From: Paraburkholderia phenazinium
GTDB lineage: Bacteria; Pseudomonadota; Gammaproteobacteria; Burkholderiales; Burkholderiaceae
Assembly: GCF_900142845.1 (NCBI RefSeq)
Contig: NZ_FSRU01000001.1
Coordinates: forward strand, 434,001 to 498,000
Direction of reading: 5' to 3'
Length of the DNA: 64,000 nt
Notes under the pieces: model-generated
The model's input: only the letters and a program-made list of their open reading frames with translations
Database searches by the model: none
Told to the model about the DNA's origin: nothing
Shown here: in pieces, positions 36,425 through 45,636 of the stretch
How positions within the stretch are numbered: the first letter of the stretch is position 1
How the letters are laid out: each line of letters begins with the position of its first letter
Made by a program: the position numbers and the translations under genes

Positions 36425-38026
36425 ATGTCAGTCTCCGAACTCAAACGCCGCCGCACGTTCGCGGTCATTTCCCACCCGGACGCGGGCAAGACCACGCTCA
36501 CTGAAAAGCTGCTGCTGTTCTCGGGCGCGATCCAGATCGCCGGTACCGTGAAGGGCCGCAAGAGCAATCGCTACGCGACCTCGGACTGGATGGAGATCGA
36601 AAAGCAACGGGGCATTTCGGTGGCCAGCTCGGTCATGCAGTTCGAGTACGGCGACGCCGTCATCAATCTGCTCGACACGCCGGGCCACGAAGACTTCTCC
36701 GAAGACACCTATCGTGTGCTGACGGCGGTCGACGCCGCCGTGATGGTGATCGACGGCGCCAACGGCGTCGAAGCGCAGACGCTGAAACTGCTCGAGGTCT
36801 GCCGCAGCCGCAAGACGCCGATCGTCACCTTCATCAACAAGCTCGACCGCGAAGTGCGCGAGCCGCTCGAACTGCTCGACGAGATCGAACAGCATCTGGG
36901 TGTGGCGGCGGTGCCGTTCACCTGGCCGATCGGCATGGGCAAGGAATTCCAGGGTGTCTACGACCTCCAGCGCGACCAGGTCCGCCTGTTCCGCGCCGGG
37001 CAGGATAAAGCGGGCGGCGAGGTCGAAACGCTGCATGCGCTCAGCGACGAGGAGGGCGAACGCCGCTTCGGCCATAGCTGGGTCAAGGCGAAAGAAGAGA
37101 TCGATCTGATCACCGGCGCGTCGCCTGATTTCGACCGCGAGCAATTCCTCGCCGGTCAGCAATCGCCGGTGCTGTTCGGCTCGGCTATCAACAACTTCGG
37201 TGTGAAGGAAATTCTCGACGCGCTGGTCGATCTGGCGCCGCCGCCATCGGCGCGTATGGCGGTCCAGCGGTCCGTGGAGCCGGATGAACCGAAGTTCACG
37301 GGCGTGGTGTTCAAGGTGCAGGCCAACATGGATCTGGCGCACCGCGACCGCGTGGCGTTCATTCGCGTGTGCTCGGGGCATTTCGAGCGCGGTATGGCGT
37401 TGAAGGTGACGCGCTCGAACAAGACGTTCCGCGCCAATAACGTCGTGACGTTCCTGTCGCAACGCCGCGAGACGGTGAGCGAGGCGTATCCGGGCGATAT
37501 CATCGGTATTCCGAATCACGGCACGTTGAGCCTTGGCGATACGCTGACCGAAGGCGAGACGCTGCAGTTTGTGGGCTTGCCGTTCTTTGCGCCGGAAATT
37601 TTTCAGACGGTCGAAGTCGTGGACCCGATGCGCGCCAAGCAGCTTGGCGAAGCGCTCAAGCAACTCGGCGAAGAAGGTGCGATTCAGGTGTTTCGGCCGG
37701 TGGTCGGTGGCCTGATGATTCTCGGCGCCGTGGGGCAACTGCAGTTCGAAGTGGTGTCGCACCGGCTGTCCACCGAGTACAAGGTGGACGTGCGGATGGC
37801 GCCGGCGCGCTATCGGATGTCGCGCTGGGTGACCTGCGACGACGCGGCTGAATTGCGTCGCTTCACTGACGCGTATTCGGCGCGGATCGCGTTCGATGCG
37901 TCGAATGCGCCGACTTATCTGGCCTCGCACGTTTCCGAAATTGAAGTCGCGCAGAAGGCGTGGCCTAGGATCGTGTTCAATGAATTGCGCGAACATTCGG
38001 GCGCGCCGTTCAAGAAGGCAATGTAG
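36425..38026 (+). CDS. prfC: Peptide chain release factor 3
   Basis: A 533-residue translational GTPase: P-loop SHPDAGKTTLTEK, switch I with RGISVASSVMQF, G3 DTPGHEDFSEDTYR, and NKLD of the G4 motif. RF3 recycles RF1/RF2 from the ribosome. Length and motifs are standard. Its start ATG leads MSVSELKRRRTFAVISHP. It marks the beginning of the conserved chromosome on the right. Confidence 0.97.
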   Translation: MSVSELKRRRTFAVISHPDAGKTTLTEKLLLFSGAIQIAGTVKGRKSNRYATSDWMEIEKQRGISVASSVMQFEYGDAVINLLDTPGHEDFSEDTYRVLTAVDAAVMVIDGANGVEAQTLKLLEVCRSRKTPIVTFINKLDREVREPLELLDEIEQHLGVAAVPFTWPIGMGKEFQGVYDLQRDQVRLFRAGQDKAGGEVETLHALSDEEGERRFGHSWVKAKEEIDLITGASPDFDREQFLAGQQSPVLFGSAINNFGVKEILDALVDLAPPPSARMAVQRSVEPDEPKFTGVVFKVQANMDLAHRDRVAFIRVCSGHFERGMALKVTRSNKTFRANNVVTFLSQRRETVSEAYPGDIIGIPNHGTLSLGDTLTEGETLQFVGLPFFAPEIFQTVEVVDPMRAKQLGEALKQLGEEGAIQVFRPVVGGLMILGAVGQLQFEVVSHRLSTEYKVDVRMAPARYRMSRWVTCDDAAELRRFTDAYSARIAFDASNAPTYLASHVSEIEVAQKAWPRIVFNELREHSGAPFKKAM

Positions 38027-38064
38027 ACGGCACCGTTGCTGTGACGCGTTGGAGAAAGAAAGTT

Positions 38065-38086
38065 AACGGCCCTTATATGGGCCGTT
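38065..38086 (+). terminator. Terminator-like hairpin after prfC
   Basis: AACGGCCC-TTATAT-GGGCCGTT forms a perfect 8-bp stem 39 bases after the prfC stop. The following T-run is short (ATCGTTACT), so it is moderate evidence. Confidence 0.6.
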
Positions 38087-38201
38087 ATCGTTACTGGTAG
38101 ACCGATTGGCATAGTCCGCTCACACGGACTACCCGAAGCACGATCCGTTCTTTATAATTAGGACTACCGTCGAAACAGCGACGGTCGGGTTTGGAAGCCT
38201 G

Positions 38202-38405
38202 ATGACAGTAACCACACCGTCTGCGCAAGCAGATTCGTGTGTCTGCCTCTGCGCGCGTATTTTCAATGGGCGGGCCGTGGCGAGGGAGCCGCGAGGCTCG
38301 CCGGTTTGCTACTGTCCCGGTCTTCCAACCTCGTTACGTGCCCGCTCACCCATCTGTTATCGAGTGTCGGGCGATTTCGAGTACCAGTTGGGAGTCGCGC
38401 CATGA
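38202..38405 (+). CDS. Possible 67-residue leader ORF
   Basis: An ORF MTVTTPSAQADSCVCLCARIFNGRAVAREPRGSP rich in C, R and A. Its stop overlaps the ATG of the following gene (ATGA). The DNA resembles a recurring leader seen before small Burkholderia genes, from my recollection of similar loci, but I cannot verify that. It could be a translated leader or part of an RNA element. Confidence 0.35.
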   Translation: MTVTTPSAQADSCVCLCARIFNGRAVAREPRGSPVCYCPGLPTSLRARSPICYRVSGDFEYQLGVAP

Positions 38406-38761
38406 ACGAACCTATTATTTCCTCCGTGCATCCCCAGGTCATGCGCATCGGACGCACCGCCGTAGAAGCCAGCAAGCGCTGTGCGGATCAGTTTGCCGAT
38501 TTGCGCGCGTTGGCGAGACTGTTGACGAAGGCGGTTGAAACAGACCCGGCCGGAACGGCTGATCACCGCAAGGTTGCCGCTGTCATGGCTCGTCTGAGTG
38601 ATGAGTACGCGGGCCACGCGCGAGGCGATGCGAATATGTTCGCGGCCACGCTCGCTTCCGTACCGGAAGACGAGCCTGCGGGCAAGCCTGGCAAACGTGC
38701 GCGCGCGGCCATATCGAGCAAGACCGCATCGGCCAAACGGGTCAGTGCTTTGTCGTCGTAG
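38402..38761 (+). CDS. Small hypothetical protein
   Basis: A 119-residue helical protein beginning MNEPIISSVHPQVMRIGRTAVEASKRCADQFADLRALARLL, with a basic Ala-rich tail. ATGA overlap with the leader ORF. Convergent with the gene at 38742, the 3' ends overlapping by 20 bases. No family recognised. Confidence 0.55.
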   Translation: MNEPIISSVHPQVMRIGRTAVEASKRCADQFADLRALARLLTKAVETDPAGTADHRKVAAVMARLSDEYAGHARGDANMFAATLASVPEDEPAGKPGKRARAAISSKTASAKRVSALSS

Positions 38762-39110
38762 GTAGCGCGGCAATCGATACATCAGGAAACGACTCAGCGC
38801 GTTGCCCGTGCTCGCGACGTAATTCCTGTTTCAAGACTTGCCCGTTTCGCAAGCCTTCGAACAACTCTGCGTCGAGTTTCGCATCTGACTCAGCATTGCT
38901 GGCAATTTCGTCGAACGTGAAGAGCAGTTTCGCACGCGTGGCCGGAGACGAATTGCATTGCTCAATGGCCCGCGCAAGTGTGGCGAGCTTGGCAAACCGC
39001 TCGACATTTCGCTGTGCCACCTGCACCGCTTTCTCGAGAATGCCGTCGATCAGTTGATCGCTGACGGGGACTTCCACCGCGGCTGGACTATGAGGCTTTT
39101 GTTGGGTCAT
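38742..39110 (-). CDS. Small hypothetical helical protein
   Basis: A 122-residue protein, mainly helical (ILEKAVQVAQRNVERFAKLATLARAIEQC). The 3' end overlaps the convergent neighbour. No family recognised; plausible coding text. Confidence 0.55.
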   Translation of the reverse strand: MTQQKPHSPAAVEVPVSDQLIDGILEKAVQVAQRNVERFAKLATLARAIEQCNSSPATRAKLLFTFDEIASNAESDAKLDAELFEGLRNGQVLKQELRREHGQRAESFPDVSIAALPTTTKH

Positions 39111-39278
39111 GATTCGGCTTCCTTAGGCAGGGTTCTGCGAGTCCCGAGGATGAATGAGACTGCCAGACCCACTACCGGTATCTCACTGGCAGCGAAAGTA
39201 TAGAGCATCGAGTGGTTGCGGCCTTTTACGCATCGCTCAATTGCCACATCGGCTCCACAGGCTATCAATGTGGCCCCC

Positions 39279-40148
39279 TCACCCCATCTTCAAAACCTCT
39301 TCCCGCATCCAGCTGGCAAACGCCTGCACATGCTCAAGCGCCCCGTGGCGTTGCGCCACGTCGAGCCAGTAACCGTACGGTCCGCTGACTTCAATTTCTG
39401 AGATCCGCGCCAGGCTGCCATCCGCGAGTTCCTCGACGATCATGTTCCGATCGACCACCGCCAATCCCGCGCCCTTACGCGCCGCATGAATCGCCTGCTC
39501 CAGATTCGAGAACTCGATGCCGTTTTCCGCGTAATGCGCCGGCATGCCTGCCGTGGCGAGCCAGTTTGGCCACAGATCGAGCCGCGTCTCGTTATGCAGC
39601 ACGTGGAGTGCGGGCATGCGCTCGAGCAGCGTCTCCAGCGGCCGCCCGAGAAGATGCGGTGCACCCACCAGCGTATGCCGCTCGATCATCAGCAATTCGG
39701 AATGCGCATCGGGTAGCGCTTCGCGGCCGAAACGGATGTTGCAGTGGCAATCCTCAGTCGGTTCGGTGCGGATGGACAATTCGACATCAGGCAGTTCCAC
39801 CGCCAGCGAGCCTAGCCGCGGCGAGAACCATTGCGTAGCGAAAGTAGGTGGCACGGACAGCACAAGGCGCCGCCGCCCTTTGGCGGTGGTGACCTGGCGC
39901 GTGCCGCGCTCGATCGTATCGAATGCCTCCGACACGCACGGCAGCAATTGCAACCCCGCCGCCGTCAGCCGGATACCCTTGTGATCGCGCTCGAAGAGTT
40001 TCGCGCCGAGCGACTCCTCCAGGATCTTGATCTGCCGGCTCACGGCGCCCTGCGTCACGCACAGCGCACTTGCCGCGCGGTTGAAGCTCAAATGACGAGC
40101 GGTCTCTTCGAAGAAGCGCAACGCAATCAGCGATGGCAAGCGCCGCAT
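39279..40148 (-). CDS. GcvA-like LysR-family regulator
   Basis: A 289-residue LTTR. From MRRLPSLIALRFFEETARHLSFNRAASALCVTQGAVSRQIKILEE (HTH) to a periplasmic-binding-like effector domain. The SLIALRFFEETARHLSFNRAA pattern is of the GcvA/AmpR group. ATG 40148 is chosen over 40274, since the extra residues are not family-like. It is divergent from the acyl-CoA synthetase/GNAT gene across 458 bases and may control it. Confidence 0.88.
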   Translation of the reverse strand: MRRLPSLIALRFFEETARHLSFNRAASALCVTQGAVSRQIKILEESLGAKLFERDHKGIRLTAAGLQLLPCVSEAFDTIERGTRQVTTAKGRRRLVLSVPPTFATQWFSPRLGSLAVELPDVELSIRTEPTEDCHCNIRFGREALPDAHSELLMIERHTLVGAPHLLGRPLETLLERMPALHVLHNETRLDLWPNWLATAGMPAHYAENGIEFSNLEQAIHAARKGAGLAVVDRNMIVEELADGSLARISEIEVSGPYGYWLDVAQRHGALEHVQAFASWMREEVLKMG

Positions 40149-40606
40149 AACTTCACCTTCTGTCTTTTCTGGTCGTCCGGGGGCGCGCCGGGCTGGCGCG
40201 GTCCTGCCGTCCGCAATGGTTGTCATCGTTCTGCGATTGCCGGGGCGCCTCGTCTCCAGAGTGCCATGCGGCAATCGTGCTGCTGTAGGCGGCTGTGCTG
40301 GCCCGTCAGAAGGGCCGCCCGCCGCCTCGCCGCATCTTACTGCCTTTGGGGCTCGACCGATGCCGCGTCACCGCGCGTCGTCTTCAACACGCGTCATGGC
40401 GCGGATTGTCGCATTTCGGACCGCGTCTTGAGCGGGTGCCAGCAACAAAAGGCGCTTGCCGGCGAACAAGTCAAGACAACGGGCCTTAGCACCCGGTTTT
40501 GCTGACCCGTTGGCCTGGACCGCCGCGCAACCAGCCGACATCGCCTATCCTGAGGGGAACGCGCGTTCGTCCCAAACGCGCCCCCTTTCGACTCGCGGAG
40601 TGCCCC
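40149..40606. other. Divergent intergenic region
   Basis: 458 bases between a LysR-type gene and the CoA-synthetase/GNAT gene, presumably containing both promoters. No gene or clear LTTR box seen. Confidence 0.4.
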
Positions 40607-42973
40607 GTGACCGTTCGCAATCTCGATGCCCTGTTTCGACCGAAATCCGTTGCTGTGATCGGCGCCTCGCGACGGCCGCGCAGCACGGGCGCGCTGGTGT
40701 GGGCGAGTCTGCTGGGCGGCGGCTTCGACGGGCCGCTCTGGCCCGTGAACCCGAAATACGACTCGCTGGACGGGCACGCGGTTGTCGCGGACGTCGGTGA
40801 CCTCCCCGAGGCCCCCACGGTGGCGCTGCTCTGCACGCCCCCTGCGACCTGGCCGAGCATCGTCCACAGACTCGGCGGTCTGGGCACGCGGGCCGCCATC
40901 ATCGTCGGGGAAGTGCATAGCGACGAAGACCGTCTCGCGCTTCGGCACACGCTCTCGGCGGCGCGGCCGAATCTGCTGCGTATCGTGGGACCGGGCAGCC
41001 TCGGCGTGGTGTCGCCGGCGCTGCGGGCGCATCTGGGCGCGCCGTCGTGCCTGGTGAAGGCGGGCGGAGTGGCGTGGGTGTCGCAGTCGAATGCCCTGAC
41101 GAATGCCGTGCTGGGCTGGGCGTATGCGCGTGGTCTGGGCTTTTCGCACGTGGTGGCGCTCGGTGGCGAGGCGGATGTGGATGCGGGCGACGTGCTCGAC
41201 TATCTGGCAAGCGACCCCGGCACGCGCGCCATCCTGCTCGAACTCGATACGGTGCGCGCGGCTCGCAAGTTCATGTCGGCGGCGCGGGCGGCGGCGCGCA
41301 ACAAACCGGTCCTCGCTTTGCGCTCGGGCCGCGCCGATCCCTCCGACGGACTCTACACGGCGGCCTTCCGCCGCGCGGGCATGGTGCGCGTCGATTCGCT
41401 CGACGACCTGCTCGACGAAATCGAAACCCTCGGCGTGGGCCGCGTCGCGGCCGGGGCAACAGCGACGTTGATCACCAGCGACCGTGGGATCGCGACGGTG
41501 GCGTGTGACGCCTTCGCTGCCGCGGGCGACACGCTGGCGCAGTGGCCCGCTGAGACCACGGAGGCGGTCACCCAGGCGTTGCCGCGCGCGGTTGCAGGCA
41601 ACCCCCTGCTACTTGGCGACGACGCGCAGGCCGAGCATTTCGGCACGGCCTTGCAGATTCTCGCGCAACATCGCGAGACCGGCACGGCGTTTGTGGTCCA
41701 CGCGTCGACCCATAACGCGCCGGTGAGCGAGGTCGCGCGGGCGCTGATCGCAAATCAACGGTTCGCCTATCGTGGGCTGCTGGCGTGTTTCTTCGGCGGC
41801 TTGGACGCGGCGACTCGCGATGCATTGCATGCGCAGGGCATTCCAGTCCATACGACGCCACAGCGGCTGGCACGAGCGTTTGCCCGTCTGGTCGATTACC
41901 GGCTGGGGCGCGAGTTGCTGATGCAGACGCCAGAGGGGCTGCCGGCGCAAATCCCCACCGAGATCGACGCTGCGCAGGCGCAAGCGCGCGCGGCCCTGGC
42001 GGCGGGCGAGGACACGCTCACTGACGCGCACGCGGCGAATTTGCTCGCGCATTTCGGGCTGCGCGTCGAGCCAGGTGAGGCCACCCAGGACATGATCGTC
42101 GACATCGACGTGGAACTGCACGACGACGACAACTTCGGCCCCGTGTTCCGCTTCACGACGCCGTCGGCGGATGGCGTCTCCGTGCCGCTGCGGGTCTTCG
42201 GTTTGCCGCCGCTTAACCCCATGCTGGCGCGCGACATGGTGACCCGTTCGCCGTATGCGCGGGTCGCCGCGCCTGAGCCTGTGCTGGCCGCTTTTACGGC
42301 GCTCTCGCAAGCGGTGTGCGATGTTCGCGAGATCGTCGGCTTAAAACTCGCGCTGCGGGTGTTCCGCGAGCACACCGTTGTCGTTGCGCCGCATATCCGG
42401 CTCGGCGCCAAACGCAGCCGGCTCGCCATCATGCCGTATCCGCGCCGCTACGAGGAGACGCTCGACTGGCACGGCCTGCGTATCACGGTGCGGCCCATTC
42501 GTCCGGAGGACGAAGCCGCTCATCATGACTTTGTCGAAGCCATGACGCCCGACGATCTGCGTCTGCGCTTTTTCGGCGCGGTGGGCAGCTTCGATCATTC
42601 GCAACTCGCGCGCATGACGCAGATCGACTACGACCGGGAAATGGCGCTGATCGCGACAGTTCCTTCCGAGGAGGGTTTCACGCAGACGTTGGGCGTGGTG
42701 CGCGCAGTGGCGGATCCCGATAACGAGACCGCGGAGTTCGCGGTGGCAATCCGCTCGGATCAGAAGGGACGGCACCTCGGCACGCTGCTGATGGAGAAGA
42801 TCATCGCGTATGCCCGCTCGCGCGGCACACATTGGCTGGTGGGTGAAGCGCTGCGTGAGAATGGGCCCATGATCGCGCTGGCGAGAGCGTGTGGTTTCAC
42901 GGTGTCGCCCACCGAAGATCCCTCGGTGGTGGGGTTCAGGATGGCGCTGGATGAGGCGGAAGCGGCGGCTTAG
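40607..42973 (+). CDS. CoA-binding/acetyltransferase fusion (PatZ-like)
   Basis: A 788-residue protein from GTG 40607 (GCGGAG upstream). Domains in order: CoA-binding (NLDALFRPKSVAVIGAS, residues 3-130), succinyl-CoA-ligase-like (SQSN at the position of SQSG, LGGEADVDAGDVLDYLASDP), a shortened ATP-grasp-like region (DAHAANLLAHFGL..., PPLNPMLARDMV), and a C-terminal GNAT (ITVRPIRPEDEAAH, DQKGRHLGTLLMEKI). Such proteins acetylate lysines, for example of acetyl-CoA synthetase. The ATP-grasp part lacks the usual nucleotide-binding segment. Confidence 0.82.
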   Translation: MTVRNLDALFRPKSVAVIGASRRPRSTGALVWASLLGGGFDGPLWPVNPKYDSLDGHAVVADVGDLPEAPTVALLCTPPATWPSIVHRLGGLGTRAAIIVGEVHSDEDRLALRHTLSAARPNLLRIVGPGSLGVVSPALRAHLGAPSCLVKAGGVAWVSQSNALTNAVLGWAYARGLGFSHVVALGGEADVDAGDVLDYLASDPGTRAILLELDTVRAARKFMSAARAAARNKPVLALRSGRADPSDGLYTAAFRRAGMVRVDSLDDLLDEIETLGVGRVAAGATATLITSDRGIATVACDAFAAAGDTLAQWPAETTEAVTQALPRAVAGNPLLLGDDAQAEHFGTALQILAQHRETGTAFVVHASTHNAPVSEVARALIANQRFAYRGLLACFFGGLDAATRDALHAQGIPVHTTPQRLARAFARLVDYRLGRELLMQTPEGLPAQIPTEIDAAQAQARAALAAGEDTLTDAHAANLLAHFGLRVEPGEATQDMIVDIDVELHDDDNFGPVFRFTTPSADGVSVPLRVFGLPPLNPMLARDMVTRSPYARVAAPEPVLAAFTALSQAVCDVREIVGLKLALRVFREHTVVVAPHIRLGAKRSRLAIMPYPRRYEETLDWHGLRITVRPIRPEDEAAHHDFVEAMTPDDLRLRFFGAVGSFDHSQLARMTQIDYDREMALIATVPSEEGFTQTLGVVRAVADPDNETAEFAVAIRSDQKGRHLGTLLMEKIIAYARSRGTHWLVGEALRENGPMIALARACGFTVSPTEDPSVVGFRMALDEAEAAA

Positions 42974-43011
42974 CGGCGGGGTTATTCCACGGCACTAAAG
43001 GCACTACGGCA

Positions 43012-44568
43012 CTACGGCGCAAATCGCTGCAGCAGCGCCGCCGATACGCGCGTCAGTACCTCTTGCCAGTCGCCCCGTCGCTGCTGGGTAAAGAGGCGCA
43101 CGGTGGGATACCACGGGCTGTCATCCCGGTTGCGCAGCCAGCGCCAGCATCCGGCGAAGCGGTTGAGCAGCCAGACCGGCTTGCCCATGGCCGCCGCCAG
43201 GTGCGCCACCGAGGTATCCACGGAGATCACCAGGTCGAGGTTCTCGATCAGCGCGGCGGTATCTGCGAAGTCCGCGACTTCGTCCGTCCAGTCTGTCAAA
43301 CCCAGGTGGCTCAGCGCGTCCGGACGCTTCGCCGGATCATCGCTCTTCTGCAAACTGATCCAGCGGATGTGCGGCAACGCGAGCAAGGGCGCGATTTGCG
43401 CGGACGTCAGGCTACGCATCTTGTCTTCCATCATGCCTGAATGGCCGCCCGCCCAGACCACGCCGACCTTGGGCAGCACGGGGCCGGGCAAAGCGGCGAG
43501 TTTTGCGCGCCACGAGGCGGCGCGAGTGGGATCGGCAAAGAGATAAGGCGTCGCGGCCGGGATGTTGTCCAGGCGGGTGCCGAACGCCATGGGCAGCGAC
43601 ATCATCGGACAGTACCAGTCCCACTCATCGAAACGCGGCATGCCTACATCAAGCATGACGAGGCCCGGCCAGCGCGAACACAGCGACTCTTCGTAGAGGC
43701 GACGCAAGCCGGGCGGGCAGACGTAGCCTACCTGCGAGAAACGCTGGAGCGCGAGAGGCAGGTAGCGGACAAACTGCAGGCTGTCGCCGTGACCTTGCTC
43801 TGGGATAACCAGCAGACGCGTTCCGCGTGTGGGGGTATCTGCTGAGCGAATGACCGACTCTGGACGTTCCCCCTTCCATTGCGGCAGCGGGATCTGCGGC
43901 CGCGCCGCTGGAGCGTGGCTTCCGTCGGCATTCGCAAAATTGGCCCAGCGGTCTTCGAACCGGGGCCATGCTTCTTCATAACGCCCCGTAGCCAGCAGAA
44001 CCGTCGCGAGATGGGCGCGAGCGCTGAGGTAGTCCGGCGCAAGGGCAATGGCGTGCTGTAGGTGTCGCTCGGCCTCGTCCAGAGCGCCCAGACTCTTGAC
44101 AACCACGCCCAGGTTGGTGAGCGCCTGTACGTTATCGGGAACGAGTTCGAGCAACTTGCGATAGCTGAGCGCTGCGTCGTCGAGGAACCCCTGCACGAAC
44201 AGCGTGCCCGCCTCGTAGTAGCGCAGCGCGATCGAGTCGGGTTGCAGCGCAAGACCTTCCCTCGCTGATTGCAGCGCACCGGCATACGCGTTCAACTTGA
44301 TCTGAACGACGCACAGTGTCAGGTAGAAATCCGCATGGGGATGCACCGCGATCGCGCGTTCAACCCAGCTTTGCGCGGCTTCGAACTGGTTCGAATCGAG
44401 CGCCAACAGTCCGCGCAAGTAAAGGGCGCCGGCACGCTCGGGATCTTGCTCGAGGATTCGTTCAACGGCGGCTTGCGCCGTGGCGATATCACCGGCCTGA
44501 CGCGCGTCGTCCGCCTCGCGATACCAGGATTGAATGTCGTCAGACGGCGAGCGGAATGAGGTCGACAT
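43012..44568 (-). CDS. TPR protein with glycosyltransferase-9-like end
   Basis: A 518-residue protein from ATG 44568 (MSTSFRSPSDD). Residues ~10-210 are tetratricopeptide repeats (QAAVERILEQDPERAGALYLRGLLAL, LTNLGVVVKSLGALDEAERHLQHAIALAPDY). The C-terminal half resembles ADP-heptose-type transferases (LPKVGVVWAGG, LDLVISVDTSVAHLAAAMGKPVWLLN). A role in glycosylation is inferred. Stands convergent to the fusion gene. Confidence 0.8.
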   Translation of the reverse strand: MSTSFRSPSDDIQSWYREADDARQAGDIATAQAAVERILEQDPERAGALYLRGLLALDSNQFEAAQSWVERAIAVHPHADFYLTLCVVQIKLNAYAGALQSAREGLALQPDSIALRYYEAGTLFVQGFLDDAALSYRKLLELVPDNVQALTNLGVVVKSLGALDEAERHLQHAIALAPDYLSARAHLATVLLATGRYEEAWPRFEDRWANFANADGSHAPAARPQIPLPQWKGERPESVIRSADTPTRGTRLLVIPEQGHGDSLQFVRYLPLALQRFSQVGYVCPPGLRRLYEESLCSRWPGLVMLDVGMPRFDEWDWYCPMMSLPMAFGTRLDNIPAATPYLFADPTRAASWRAKLAALPGPVLPKVGVVWAGGHSGMMEDKMRSLTSAQIAPLLALPHIRWISLQKSDDPAKRPDALSHLGLTDWTDEVADFADTAALIENLDLVISVDTSVAHLAAAMGKPVWLLNRFAGCWRWLRNRDDSPWYPTVRLFTQQRRGDWQEVLTRVSAALLQRFAP

Positions 44569-44911
44569 GGGAGATGCGCACGCGAGGATGGGTGTTTTAT
44601 GGGGCGCCAATTATGCGTGCTCTGGGGCGGCGAGTCTGTAGGCCTATTCCGAAGCGTTCGATGCGAAAAAGCTGACTGCTGGCCAGGAGGCGACTGACTC
44701 GCGCGTCGGCTTCTCATGCCGCACCTTTGAGAATCCTCCGAGTGTTTGCGGCGGTCGTTTCCGCTATATTTTTTGGCTTCATTCAGCGATGCCCCGCGTG
44801 GCTCAAACGACCTGTTCAAGGCACGGCGCATCACCTGTCCAGTGCCCCGTTCAGTGTCATGGGGCACGTTCGCCTTGCTGAGCATATCAAAACGTTTCGA
44901 CCGATATTCAA
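44569..44911. other. Intergenic, no gene supported
   Basis: 343 bases without convincing coding text; contains upstream regions of the TPR gene and the small membrane gene. Confidence 0.4.
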
Positions 44912-45226
44912 ATGGATAACCTCGCCGTCTCCGACCAATTCATCAAATCGTTATTGTTCGCGTTTTTCCTGAGCGCCGTCGCCATCTTCGTTCTGCAATT
45001 GACCAATCTCATTGACCCGGACCACCTGGTGGGGCGTGAGGGAATGGCGTGGCTGGTCGCGACCGTCATCTGCACCACCGAGCCGCTGTTGCGTCATCAC
45101 GGCGTTCTGAAGGGCGCCATTGAAAGCCGGATTGGCGAGTTCACCCAGGCAAGCGTACTGGGACGGGTGATTGGCGCGCCGGCGGGTTGTCTGTTCGCAT
45201 GGGCCATCACGATTGTTGGGTCTTAA
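44912..45226 (+). CDS. Small integral membrane protein
   Basis: A 104-residue protein with two or three membrane helices (LLFAFFLSAVAIFVLQL, WLVATVICTTEPLL and GAPAGCLFAWAITIV). No family recognised. No coupling to neighbours. Confidence 0.6.
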   Translation: MDNLAVSDQFIKSLLFAFFLSAVAIFVLQLTNLIDPDHLVGREGMAWLVATVICTTEPLLRHHGVLKGAIESRIGEFTQASVLGRVIGAPAGCLFAWAITIVGS

Positions 45227-45374
45227 GCTGCGTTTTCGTGCAGAGTTGAAAAATATCGTCAAGGATTCCAGATTAAAGCGCAAATGGGTCAACGGCTTGC
45301 GCGGGAAGCCGTTAAACACACGACCGCTACCCGGTCGCCCACTCAATCATGGTTTTTTTCAGGACAGATAGACG

Positions 45375-45590
45375 ATGAACAAGCAGATCACCATTGCCGC
45401 TCTCGCAGGGTTGTTTTCGCTCGGCGCGTTTGCCCAGGCATCCGCACCCACCGCAGCGCCCGCGCAGGAGCAGAGCGCAGCCCCGGCCGACGCAGCGTCC
45501 ACGGCGAAGCATCACCACAAGCGTCACAAACATCACAAGCACCATGCGTCCGCGGCAGTGCCCGCCTCCGCACCGGCCATGAAGCCCTAA
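45375..45590 (+). CDS. Small exported His-rich protein
   Basis: A 71-residue protein: signal peptide MNKQITIAALAGLFSLGAFAQ, Ala/Pro-rich linker, then a run of H and K (KHHHKRHKHHKHH) that probably binds metal ions. Similar acid-shock-like or metal-buffer proteins occur in the group. 46 bases upstream of the NlpD-like gene. Confidence 0.65.
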   Translation: MNKQITIAALAGLFSLGAFAQASAPTAAPAQEQSAAPADAASTAKHHHKRHKHHKHHASAAVPASAPAMKP

Positions 45591-45636
45591 GTCTGGCGTC
45601 GGTTCGCGTCCGCGCTTCGCTAATCGAGAAAAGACC

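Noticed and set aside
36428..37996. 522-codon minus-strand ORF
   Set aside because: It is the antisense shadow of prfC; no family-like motifs.
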